From an uncultured Ruminiclostridium sp. (GTDB lineage: Bacteria > Bacillota > Clostridia > Oscillospirales > Ruminococcaceae): 8,936 nt of DNA. A program made the position numbers and the translations under genes. This document shows positions 1 to 5,195 of the stretch, piece by piece. The stretch spans positions 1-8,936 of the forward strand of contig CAJUFF010000118.1 in NCBI GenBank assembly GCA_910585505.1, written 5' to 3'. Under the pieces are notes generated by a model. That model ran no database searches. It was not told the DNA's origin and saw only the letters and a program-made list of their open reading frames with translations. How positions within the stretch are numbered: the first letter of the stretch is position 1; every line of letters starts with the position of its first letter.

Positions 1-66
1 CCGCCATCATATCTGTGTAGCTGCCGTCTGTCTCGGCGCGGTATACGTAGTAATTATCTGCGTCTA
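1..66. repeat. Terminal inverted repeat, left copy
   Basis: These bases are the reverse complement of 8871-8936. Positions 1-55 match exactly; mismatches are at 56 (a against g) and 63 (t against c), after which similarity falls away. Read on the minus strand the segment encodes the same peptide (core DNYYVYRAETDGSYTDM) as the end of the large surface protein, with one synonymous and one Asp/Gly difference. The exact 55-base core is most simply explained as the overlap k-mer of a de Bruijn assembly; the diverging flank suggests a genuine second paralogous copy. Confidence 0.9.
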
Positions 67-109
67 ATCGGGCAGCTAAAACCCGCTTTATAAAAGAATC
101 TGACTGAAA
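1..109 (-). pseudogene. Remnant or partial paralogue of surface-protein C-terminal module
   Basis: The minus strand is open from a TAA at 112-110 to the left edge. From about 82 leftward it encodes VLAARLDADNYYVYRAETDG and onward, aligning without gaps to VPANLLGADNYYVYRAETDG in the C-terminal module of the large gene at the other end. No ATG, GTG or TTG lies between the stop and the homologous part, and the bases beyond position 82 do not resemble the paralogue, so the fragment lacks its 5' part. It may be a recombination remnant, or a chimeric contig end. A competing plus-strand frame is open from 1 to a TAA at 91-93, but the synonymous difference between the copies favours the minus reading. 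Confidence 0.4.
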
Positions 110-185
110 TTATAATTTTTAATTAAATTAAGTTACAACAGCTGTACATATTGCATAAACAATTCAAAAAAAGTTTTTTCGGCAC

Positions 186-214
186 TTGCAAAAAAAACGG
201 ATATATGTTATAAT
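186..214 (+). promoter_or_regulatory. scfA promoter (TTGCAA-17-TATAAT)
   Basis: A TTGCAA box at 186-191 and a perfect TATAAT at 209-214 are separated by 17 bases, a good sigma-A type promoter. The start site would be near 221, giving a leader of about 65 nt before scfA. Confidence 0.7.
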
Positions 215-226
215 AAAAAATAATGC

Positions 227-255
227 GGTGCCGACGCTTTTGTTTTTTCGGCGCC
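227..255 (+). promoter_or_regulatory. Leader hairpin of scfA
   Basis: GGTGCCGA (227-234) can pair with TCGGCGCC (248-255) as an 8-bp stem with one G-U pair and a 13-nt pyrimidine-rich loop. It sits just after the predicted start site and before the ribosome binding site. It has no T-tract after the 3' arm, so it is more likely an mRNA-stabilising 5' hairpin than a terminator. Its role is inferred. Confidence 0.35.
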
Positions 256-284
256 AAATAGTAAATAGAAAGGAAATCAACATA

Positions 285-428
285 ATGAAGCACATTAAAA
301 CCGTTAATAAGGCTAACCTTAAAGAAACTGCCGCTAAGGGCGGATGCGGAAAATGCCAGACCTCCTGTCAGTCTGCCTGCAAAACCTCCTGCACCGTTGC
401 CAACCAGACTTGTGAGGCCAATAAGTAA
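285..428 (+). CDS. scfA: SCIFF ranthipeptide precursor ScfA (47 aa, six Cys)
   Basis: Precursor of the SCIFF (six cysteines in forty-five residues) peptide, a radical-SAM modified RiPP widespread in Clostridia. The product starts MKHIKTVNK and ends CEANK. A basic leader and a Gly-Gly at 19-20 precede six cysteines at 21, 24, 28, 32, 36 and 43, in the family-typical arrangement with the core CQTSCQSACKTSC. Cys32 and Thr37 are both present; these are the positions joined by a thioether in the characterised Caldanaerobacter SCIFF peptide, and SCIFF peptides are now grouped with the ranthipeptides. The ATG at 285 is chosen over an upstream in-frame ATG at 186 because it is preceded by AAAGGAAA (about 269-276), lies downstream of the predicted promoter, and gives the canonical MKHIKT start. 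The maturase gene follows after a terminator. Mature structure and function are not visible here; signalling roles have been proposed for ranthipeptides in other clostridia. Confidence 0.96.
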   Translation: MKHIKTVNKANLKETAAKGGCGKCQTSCQSACKTSCTVANQTCEANK

Positions 429-504
429 TACTGAGCTTTGATCAAGATATTGACAAATAACAGTGATAATCAAAGATTGGTATAAAAATTCTAAGCCGAA
501 TGCT

Positions 505-540
505 GCGGGGGAGGGAGAATGTTCCTCCCCCGCTTTTTTT
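505..540 (+). terminator. Intrinsic terminator/attenuator between scfA and scfB
   Basis: GCGGGGGAGG (505-514) pairs perfectly with CCTCCCCCGC (524-533) around a 9-nt loop, followed by seven T (534-540). This is a very strong GC-rich stem with a U-tract. It lies only 24 bases before scfB, so scfB expression probably depends on partial read-through, giving much precursor and little enzyme. I see no good separate scfB promoter: a TTGACA at 450-455 lacks a -10 box at usual spacing. Confidence 0.9.
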
Positions 541-563
541 GAAACGAAAGGATACCTTAATAT

Positions 564-1937
564 ATGGAATCAAGAATACATAAATATAAACAGGGGGATA
601 ATTATATTGTCCTTGACGTAAACAGCGGCGGAGTTCATCTTGTTGATAAAATAATATATGATATACTGGACTTTCTATCTCCCGAAAAAGGCGGGGAGAG
701 CCTTGGGTGCACTGTCCAGGAACTGGCGGAAAAGCTGCCGCAATATGCGGAAAAGGATATCGCGGAATGTCTTGAAGAGCTGGAGCAGCTTTATAAGGAC
801 AAAACCTTGTTTTCCGAGGACGAATACAGACAGTTCGCAGATAAAAGCCTTAACGCGCCAATTAAGGCTATGTGTCTTCACGTGTCCCATGATTGCAACC
901 TTCGGTGCGAATACTGCTTTGCGGAAACGGGGGATTTCGGGACGGGCAGAAAAATAATGCCGCCGGAAATCGGAAAAAAAGCCATAGACTTTCTGATTGA
1001 AAAATCCTTCGGAAGGGAGAATTTAGAGCTGGATTTCTTCGGCGGGGAACCGCTTATGGCGTGGGATACCGTTGTACAAACGGTTGATTACGCAAGAAGC
1101 ATTGAAAAAAAACACAATAAGCGCTTCCGCTTTACCGTAACCACCAACGGAATGCTGTTGGACGATGAGAAAACGGAGTATATCAACCGTGAGATGTCAA
1201 ACTGTGTTCTTTCTCTGGACGGAAGGAAAGAGGTCAACGATCGAATACGGTTTACGCCAAATCATAAGGGAAGCTATGACATAATTGTACCCAAGTTTAA
1301 AAAGCTTGTTGAGGGAAGGACAAAAGAGGGACGCACTGACTATTATGTAAGAGGCACCTTTACCAAATATAACCTCGATTTTGTCAACGACATACTGCAT
1401 ATGGCGGAATTAGGCTTTAAGCAGCTTTCGGTGGAGCCGGTGGTAACGGATTCAAAATTTCCCTACGCGCTTACGGAAGAGAATCTGCCCGCGATTTTTG
1501 ATGAATATGACAGGCTGTATGATATAATGAAAAACGATCCCGACAGGTTTAATTTTTTCCATTTTAAAATCGATCTGGATCAGGGTCCCTGCGCTATCAA
1601 AAGATTGAGAGGCTGTGGCTGCGGAAACGAATATGTGGCGGTAACTCCCGACGGGGAGGTTTATCCCTGTCACCAGTTTGTGGGCATGGAACAGTGGAAA
1701 ATGGGGAATATTTTTGACGGGGCGATAGATAATAAAATAAAGGATTATTTCGCTAAAACGCATATTTACAGTAAAGACGGATGTTCGGAATGCTGGGCGA
1801 GGTTTTATTGTTCGGGCGGCTGTAATGCTAACAGTTTTCAGTATGAAGGCGATGTGCAGAAGCCTAACAGGCTGGCCTGCGCGATGCAGAAAAAAAGAAT
1901 AGAGTGCGGAATCGCGCTTGAAGCGCTGAAAAAATAA
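564..1937 (+). CDS. scfB: SCIFF maturase ScfB, radical SAM/SPASM thioether-forming enzyme
   Basis: A 457-aa enzyme that uses S-adenosylmethionine and iron-sulfur clusters to make Cys-to-residue thioether cross-links in ScfA in the cytoplasm. Residues about 1-90 resemble a PqqD-like peptide-recognition domain that binds the leader. The radical SAM motif is CNLRCEYC (Cys111, 115, 118). FFGGEP (158-163) is the GGE-type SAM-binding motif of the TIM-barrel. The C-terminal SPASM region has Cys343, 351 and 353, a DGEVYPC segment ending in Cys369, then C-x2-C-x5-C-x3-C at 407, 410, 416 and 420, and Cys439, enough ligands for two auxiliary 4Fe-4S clusters. Length and motifs match the characterised homologues CteB and Tte1186. 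The ATG at 564 follows an AAAGGAT-type ribosome site (about 547-553). No frameshift or missing catalytic residue is seen. The usual wider clostridial neighbourhood is not visible, because an htrA gene follows. Confidence 0.97.
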   Translation: MESRIHKYKQGDNYIVLDVNSGGVHLVDKIIYDILDFLSPEKGGESLGCTVQELAEKLPQYAEKDIAECLEELEQLYKDKTLFSEDEYRQFADKSLNAPIKAMCLHVSHDCNLRCEYCFAETGDFGTGRKIMPPEIGKKAIDFLIEKSFGRENLELDFFGGEPLMAWDTVVQTVDYARSIEKKHNKRFRFTVTTNGMLLDDEKTEYINREMSNCVLSLDGRKEVNDRIRFTPNHKGSYDIIVPKFKKLVEGRTKEGRTDYYVRGTFTKYNLDFVNDILHMAELGFKQLSVEPVVTDSKFPYALTEENLPAIFDEYDRLYDIMKNDPDRFNFFHFKIDLDQGPCAIKRLRGCGCGNEYVAVTPDGEVYPCHQFVGMEQWKMGNIFDGAIDNKIKDYFAKTHIYSKDGCSECWARFYCSGGCNANSFQYEGDVQKPNRLACAMQKKRIECGIALEALKK

Positions 1938-2002
1938 AAAAAAGCGGCGCCGGAGCGGTTTTTTCCGATGAAACCCTTAAGCCGAAGCCGTTCACGAGTG
2001 AT

Positions 2003-2073
2003 TTAAGGCAATACCGCACAATTATTGTGTGTGGATTGCGCCGTCAGGCGGTCATTGCGTGGTGTTGCCTTAA
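2003..2073. repeat. 71-bp palindromic, MITE-like or REP-like element
   Basis: TTAAGGCAA (2003-2011) is matched by TTGCCTTAA (2065-2073). The pairing continues inward to about 18 positions, with two G-U wobbles and one A-C mismatch. A small inner hairpin CGCC-GTCA-GGCG (about 2040-2050) forms the apex. The element lacks a T-tract, lies between two transcription units and has clean palindromic ends. These are features of small interspersed palindromic repeats, but copy number in the genome cannot be seen here. It could also simply act as an RNA hairpin at the scfB 3' end. Confidence 0.55.
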
Positions 2074-2169
2074 GCCTGACATTGCTTTTTCACATTTATC
2101 ACCCTTCATTTTCTCCCTTCTTTTCCCGATTTGTAAATTATCAAACACTTTTTTTTCACAATAAAGGTT

Positions 2170-2175
2170 TATAAT
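2170..2175 (+). promoter_or_regulatory. Possible htrA -10 box
   Basis: A perfect TATAAT in an AT-rich context lies 115 bases before the htrA start. The bases at the -35 position (2147-2152) do not resemble TTGACA, so the promoter is either weak, activator-dependent or misplaced. Confidence 0.4.
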
Positions 2176-2219
2176 ACAATCATCAAAGCAAAGACCGAAA
2201 TCGGGAGTACCTCACCCAT

Positions 2220-2251
2220 AAGCGAAAAACGCGACAAGCGAAAGACGCGCG
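2220..2251 (+). repeat. Two imperfect 16-bp tandem copies in htrA leader
   Basis: AAGCGAAAAACGCGAC (2220-2235) is followed directly by AAGCGAAAGACGCGCG (2236-2251), 13 of 16 identical. It lies within the htrA 5' leader, 38 bases before the chosen start. It may be a binding site or chance low complexity; no known regulator motif is recognised. Confidence 0.35.
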
Positions 2252-2289
2252 AATACATAATGTCTCCCACACGAAAGGAAGTAACTTAT

Positions 2290-3714
2290 ATGTACGAAAA
2301 TAATAATGGTTACCAGCCAACTTATAACTTTTCCACAGACCCTGAACAAAATCCCCAAAATAATCAATACAATCAATTTCCCGGCAATAACAATCAGAAG
2401 CCGCCCAAGAAAAAGAAAACAAGCACCGGTCTTGTTATAGGCGTTATAGTTGCCGCGATAGTATTCGGAAGCGCAAGCGGCTTCGGCGGCTCTTATCTTG
2501 CAAGCAGATTAAACGACGGAACAAGTATCGGAGAGGATAATCCGAATCGCCCCGATGACGGCGAAAATCCGAACAGCCACGGCTCGCCTGAAGGCGCGGA
2601 TGGTACGGCTCCCGACGAAAGCGCCGCCACCACAACCGAATATGTAAAGCCCGACACGGAAATAAGCGACGATTTGTCGTCTCTCGAAAATATGGCAAAT
2701 ATGAATACCTCAAAAGCGTATTCATACGAGCAGCTTTACGACGCGGTAAACGAAAGCGTTGTAGTGGTGGGGAATTATATTACAAATAACGGCTACTACG
2801 ACGACCCCTCCGTCGAGTATGTAAAGCAGGGCACGGGAAGCGGCGTTATTTTCACCACCGACGGATATATAATTACCAATAACCATGTGGTTCAGGGCGC
2901 GAAAAAAGTCACCGTGACCGTTTCCGACAAGTTCAGCGACGAGGAGGAAATAGAAGCCGTAGTCGTAGGCTCCGACAGCGGAACCGATCTTGCCGTCCTT
3001 AAAATAGGCCGTGACCAGCCCTTTACCGCCGCTCCCCTGGGCGACAGCTCAAAGCTTAAGATAGGGCAGGAGGTGGCCGCGATAGGCAACCCCGCGGGAC
3101 TAAATAAATCCATGTCAAGAGGTATTATTTCCGGACTTAACCGTTACTCCAACGGCAAGGGTTATGAGCTTAGCTCAATTCAGACGGACGCGGCGATAAA
3201 CCCGGGCAATTCCGGCGGAGGACTGTTCGATATGTACGGAAACGTTGTGGGCATAGTAAACTCAAAGCTTGTAGCGGACGATTCGAGCATTGAAAATCTG
3301 GGCTTTGCCATTACCATAAACGAGGCTAAGCCGGTAATAAGCGATCTTATCAATTTCGGCTACGTTACGGGTCGTCCCGCGTTGGGAATCACCACCGCGC
3401 AGATTTCCAACACCTATATGGCGCAGCTTTACGGGCTTCCCTCCACAGGATTATTGGTTACGGATATAAATCAGAACGCCCCCGTTGCCAAAAGCGGATT
3501 GCAGATAGGGGATCTTATTGTTAAGGTGAACGGAAAGGACGTTGAAAGCGTTTATGATGTGCAGGAGACCACCAAAGGCATGAGCGCGGGAGATAAAGTC
3601 ATCGTTACCGTTATAAGAAGCTCTTCGGACAGCAGCGGATATTTCGGAAATATCGTAAAAGAAAGAAGCATTGATCTTGAAATTATTTTAACCGAAAGCA
3701 CCGAGAACAGGTAA
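2290..3714 (+). CDS. htrA: HtrA/DegP-family membrane-anchored serine protease with PDZ domain
   Basis: An extracytoplasmic quality-control protease that degrades or processes misfolded exported proteins. The ATG at 2290 is preferred (474 aa) because AAAGGAAG (2274-2281) sits about 8 bases upstream; an in-frame ATG at 2260 lacks such a site. Order: an Asn/Gln/Pro-rich cytoplasmic tail (1-40) ending in KKKK; one transmembrane segment (about 46-70); an acidic, Pro/Thr-rich linker; a trypsin-like domain with His199 in TNNHVV, Asp233 in GTDLAVL and Ser308 in GNSGGG; and a C-terminal PDZ domain (about 360-468) with GLQIGDLIVKVNG. The catalytic triad is complete, and the plan is that of the Firmicutes HtrA types, with a single N-terminal anchor and one PDZ. 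It is flanked by its own leader and a terminator, so it is a single-gene unit. A role in SCIFF peptide processing is possible from adjacency alone and is not shown. Confidence 0.95.
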   Translation: MYENNNGYQPTYNFSTDPEQNPQNNQYNQFPGNNNQKPPKKKKTSTGLVIGVIVAAIVFGSASGFGGSYLASRLNDGTSIGEDNPNRPDDGENPNSHGSPEGADGTAPDESAATTTEYVKPDTEISDDLSSLENMANMNTSKAYSYEQLYDAVNESVVVVGNYITNNGYYDDPSVEYVKQGTGSGVIFTTDGYIITNNHVVQGAKKVTVTVSDKFSDEEEIEAVVVGSDSGTDLAVLKIGRDQPFTAAPLGDSSKLKIGQEVAAIGNPAGLNKSMSRGIISGLNRYSNGKGYELSSIQTDAAINPGNSGGGLFDMYGNVVGIVNSKLVADDSSIENLGFAITINEAKPVISDLINFGYVTGRPALGITTAQISNTYMAQLYGLPSTGLLVTDINQNAPVAKSGLQIGDLIVKVNGKDVESVYDVQETTKGMSAGDKVIVTVIRSSSDSSGYFGNIVKERSIDLEIILTESTENR

Positions 3715-3728
3715 AAAATAGAAGATAT

Positions 3729-3772
3729 ATCAAAAACAGCGTATCTTTTTGTTTTGATGCGCTGTTTTTGAT
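3729..3772 (+). terminator. Terminator after htrA
   Basis: ATCAAAAACAGCG (3729-3741) pairs perfectly with CGCTGTTTTTGAT (3760-3772), a 13-bp stem with an 18-nt T-rich loop, 14 bases after the htrA stop. The A-tract and T-tract lie within the stem arms, as in bidirectional intrinsic terminators. Confidence 0.75.
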
Positions 3773-3891
3773 TTGTGTCGCGGCATTTTCTCGGATTGCT
3801 TTAAAAACCTGTTACAATGGGAATTTTTTTATCTTATAATATATTTTTGAAATGATTTAAAAATAGTATTAATATTTCTTAGTAAATTCCC

Positions 3892-3920
3892 TTGACACTT
3901 ACAAAAAAAAAGTATATAAT
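3892..3920 (+). promoter_or_regulatory. marR promoter (TTGACA-17-TATAAT)
   Basis: Both hexamers are perfect consensus (3892-3897 and 3915-3920) with the ideal 17-base spacing. Transcription would start near 3927, exactly where the first inverted repeat begins. So strong a core promoter upstream of a regulator gene implies control by repression. Confidence 0.88.
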
Positions 3921-3926
3921 TTATAC

Positions 3927-3974
3927 TAATAACCATTTTGACACAGGATAAAATCATAGTCAAAATGGTTATTA
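3927..3974. promoter_or_regulatory. Inverted repeat 1 at the marR start site: operator or 5' hairpin
   Basis: A perfect 16-bp inverted repeat: TAATAACCATTTTGAC (3927-3942) and GTCAAAATGGTTATTA (3959-3974), with a 16-base spacer. It begins at the predicted transcription start. As DNA it is well placed for a dimeric repressor such as the MarR protein encoded just downstream; as RNA it would cap the transcript with a stable stem-loop. The sequence alone does not decide between these. Confidence 0.65.
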
Positions 3975-3984
3975 CACCCGAAAC

Positions 3985-4034
3985 ACTGTTAACCAATTAA
4001 AAACCATTTTTCCAATTTTTAATTGGTTAACAGT
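3985..4034. promoter_or_regulatory. Inverted repeat 2 in marR leader
   Basis: A perfect 19-bp inverted repeat: ACTGTTAACCAATTAAAAA (3985-4003) and TTTTTAATTGGTTAACAGT (4016-4034), with a 12-base loop. The loop side holds AACCATTTT (4002-4010), a direct copy of 3931-3939, which could pair with the 3' arm of repeat 1 (AAAATGGTT, 3962-3970). TATACTAAT (3922-3930) and ATTAGTATA (4035-4043) flank both repeats as a further 9-bp inverted pair. The ribosome site (4056-4063) stays outside the hairpins. Confidence 0.65.
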
Positions 4035-4072
4035 ATTAGTATACAAAATTAAAGGAAAAGGAGTCCCACACA

Positions 4073-4690
4073 ATGCCAAAAAAAGAAACCAAACGTTCAA
4101 AAAACTCCAAATCCGATTTAAACCGGAAGATGTACGGAGTTTTTGAAAACTCCCTTTTGGAAAGGAGCGATTTTACATTATCCTCCTACATTAACGACAT
4201 TTCCAAAAGGCTGAAAACCATTACCCCGAAAAAAATTCAGTCCAAAAACCAAGCAACCGGAGTTTCCCAGTGCATAAGAGCCATTCTTACCAGTTTGTCT
4301 CAGCGCAACAACGTGACAGAGCTTATGCTGTGTCATGACATTAAGTACAGCGCGGCCACCGTATCGGTATCCCTGAAGAAAATGGCCTATGACGATCTTC
4401 TAACCCTGACTGTCGATAACGATGATAGGCGGCGAACGTTGATTTCCATTACGGAAAAAGGGCTTGAAACACAAAAGTATCTTGAGGAAGCATACAAAGA
4501 GCTGGACGGAATATTATTAAAGGGAATAACGGAAAAAGAAAAAGACCTGATGGTTCCGCTGCTGAAACAGATGCTGAAAAACGTATTGGAAGCACAAAAC
4601 GATCCCGCCCTTAAAGACATCAAGGTGTCCCCCTGTTTGAAAGCGCAGACCACAAAGTCATTGCTTGACTCGAAAGAACTAAAGCTGTGA
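4073..4690 (+). CDS. MarR-family winged-helix transcriptional regulator
   Basis: A 205-aa DNA-binding protein of the MarR family, which act as dimers on palindromic operators and often respond to small phenolic or antibiotic-like ligands. The basic N-terminus (about 1-20, KKETKRSKNSKS) precedes a helical dimer region. The winged helix spans about 65-135: recognition helix around YSAATVSVSLKKMAYDDLL (92-110) and the wing with the family signature DNDDRRRTLISITEKG (115-130). C-terminal helices (about 131-175) complete the dimer interface, and a 30-residue tail of unknown role follows. The start at 4073 has a strong AAAAGGAG site 9 bases upstream. It is a single-gene unit with a consensus promoter and two long inverted repeats in its leader, suggesting autoregulation. 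No efflux pump or enzyme gene lies beside it, so its targets and ligand cannot be guessed. Confidence 0.9.
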   Translation: MPKKETKRSKNSKSDLNRKMYGVFENSLLERSDFTLSSYINDISKRLKTITPKKIQSKNQATGVSQCIRAILTSLSQRNNVTELMLCHDIKYSAATVSVSLKKMAYDDLLTLTVDNDDRRRTLISITEKGLETQKYLEEAYKELDGILLKGITEKEKDLMVPLLKQMLKNVLEAQNDPALKDIKVSPCLKAQTTKSLLDSKELKL

Positions 4691-4754
4691 ATGTTAAAAG
4701 TCGTTTCGTTTTCCTTTTGGGGGGCACTGTTGTATTTTAACGGCGTTTTTTTGT

Positions 4755-4904
4755 TTATTCAGCCGCGTACAAAATTTTTGCGGCGGTCGGATTAAGCAAA
4801 ACGCTAATCCGGTTGAAAATAACAGTTAAAGTAAAAAATATTTCCCCCTTGACAAACAGTGGTTTGGGGTGTATAATGTTTATAATGTCGCCGGTAAGCT
4901 TCAC
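4755..4904 (-). CDS. Doubtful 49-aa minus-strand small ORF opposite the RNA candidate
   Basis: A GTG at 4904-4902 opens a frame reading MKLTGDIINI at the start and ILYAAE at the end. It is preceded by GAAAGGAGGTGA (minus strand, 4916-4905), a perfect Shine-Dalgarno, but with only 3 bases between AGGAGG and GTG, which is too tight. A 10-codon frame (ATG at 4933-4931, MPPLLLKGGE) with its own AAGGGGGTGAT site (4950-4940) ends in a 4-base overlap with this GTG, as in translational coupling. No minus-strand promoter is evident upstream, no domain is recognised and there is no clean membrane helix. The ribosome sites may be only the complement of the C-rich RNA loops. Confidence 0.15.
   Translation of the reverse strand: MKLTGDIINIIHPKPLFVKGEIFFTLTVIFNRISVLLNPTAAKILYAAE
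4849..4877 (+). promoter_or_regulatory. Consensus promoter of small RNA candidate (TTGACA-17-TATAAT)
   Basis: TTGACA (4849-4854) and TATAAT (4872-4877) are both perfect with 17-base spacing. No start codon with a ribosome site follows on the plus strand before a strong terminator at 4953-4994, so the expected product is a short non-coding transcript starting near 4884. Confidence 0.8.
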
Positions 4905-4994
4905 TCACCTCCTTTCAAAAGAAGTGGCGGCATTATCACATCACCCCCTTATGAAACACACTATGGCTTAACCGCCTCCGTGTGTTTCTTTTTT
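4884..4994 (+). ncRNA. Candidate small RNA with anti-Shine-Dalgarno loop
   Basis: About 111 nt lie between a consensus promoter and an intrinsic terminator. Hairpin 1 pairs ATAATGTCGCC (4882-4892) with GGCGGCATTAT (4926-4936) with one G-U pair; its upper part GCTTC/GAAGT leaves a loop (about 4903-4920) holding TCACCTCCTTTC (4905-4916), identical to the 3' tail of Firmicutes 16S rRNA (anti-Shine-Dalgarno). A single-stranded linker carries a second C-rich motif, ATCACCCCCTT (4940-4950). The terminator hairpin follows. C-rich loops that pair with ribosome binding sites are typical of regulatory RNAs in Firmicutes, so a trans-acting translational repressor is the favoured reading. An antisense RNA to a minus-strand small ORF is an alternative. 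I do not recognise it as a named RNA family. Confidence 0.55.
4953..4994 (+). terminator. Intrinsic terminator of small RNA candidate
   Basis: GAAACACAC (4953-4961) pairs perfectly with GTGTGTTTC (4980-4988), followed by six T (4989-4994). The 18-nt loop can form a small inner GGC/GCC pairing (4965-4967 with 4974-4976). Confidence 0.85.
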
Positions 4995-5090
4995 ACTTTA
5001 TAAACTGTTTTTTTATTGTTTTTCGATATTTCAAAGCAACTTTTTGTGCAATTAGCCCTAAAACATTCCATAATTTTGTAATAATTTCGA

Positions 5091-5119
5091 TTGACTTTTA
5101 CCAAAAAAAGCTGTATAAT
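5091..5119 (+). promoter_or_regulatory. Promoter of the surface-protein gene (TTGACT-17-TATAAT)
   Basis: TTGACT (5091-5096) and TATAAT (5114-5119) with 17-base spacing; start near 5126, giving a 70-nt leader. The leader holds a weak GTAGT/ACTAC hairpin (about 5132-5156) and an AAGGAGG ribosome site at 5179-5185. Confidence 0.8.
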
Positions 5120-5195
5120 TCTTATTATCGGTAGTTGAAGTTATGTTTTTGACTACATTTTTTAGAAGAAATATTTTTAAGGAGGACAATTTTTC

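Larger units (their letters stand above)
1938..2289. other. Non-coding region between scfB and htrA
   Basis: This 352-base stretch holds no gene I can support. It contains a T-rich stretch after scfB (GCGGTTTTTT near 1956-1965) that might end transcription but has only a weak stem, a 71-bp palindromic element at 2003-2073, a TATAAT box at 2170-2175, a short tandem repeat at 2220-2251 and the htrA ribosome site. The sequence CCTTAAGCC occurs on both sides of the palindrome, at 1975-1983 and 2068-2076. Confidence 0.7.
4691..5195. other. Intergenic region holding RNA candidate and surface-protein promoter
   Basis: This is 505 bases without a conventional gene. It contains a small hairpin with no T-tract (CGGATTA 4788-4794 with TAATCCG 4805-4811), a consensus promoter (4849-4877), a structured RNA candidate with terminator (4884-4994), an AT-rich spacer, and the promoter and leader of the surface-protein gene (5091-5195). 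No clear terminator for marR was found; a T7 run at 4746-4752 follows only a weak, widely spaced 7-bp repeat. Confidence 0.7.

Noticed and set aside
1..93. Plus-strand coding fragment ending at TAA 91-93
   Set aside because: The frame is open but short. The difference pattern between the two terminal copies (one synonymous change in the minus frame) fits minus-strand coding better.
186..284. N-terminal extension of scfA from an ATG at 186
   Set aside because: It would start inside the promoter's -35 box, upstream of the predicted transcript start, and would add 33 residues to a peptide whose family begins MKHIKT.
123..473. Minus-strand 116-codon open frame across scfA
   Set aside because: It lies opposite the recognised SCIFF gene and its promoter, has no ribosome site, and reads as an unconserved shadow.
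450..486. Separate scfB promoter (TTGACA 450-455 with TATAAA 481-486)
   Set aside because: The spacing is 25 bases, too long for sigma-A, and no -10 box lies at 17.
1938..1968. Terminator directly after scfB
   Set aside because: There is a T6 run (1960-1965), but the stem around GGCGCC/GAGCGG pairs poorly, so a proper intrinsic terminator is not supported.
2260..2289. htrA start at the upstream in-frame ATG 2260
   Set aside because: No ribosome site precedes it, whereas AAAGGAAG precedes the ATG at 2290 at normal spacing.
3812..3840. Second upstream marR promoter (TTACAA-17-TATAAT)
   Set aside because: The -10 box and spacing are good, but the -35 box matches only half the consensus, and a perfect promoter lies 52 bases downstream.
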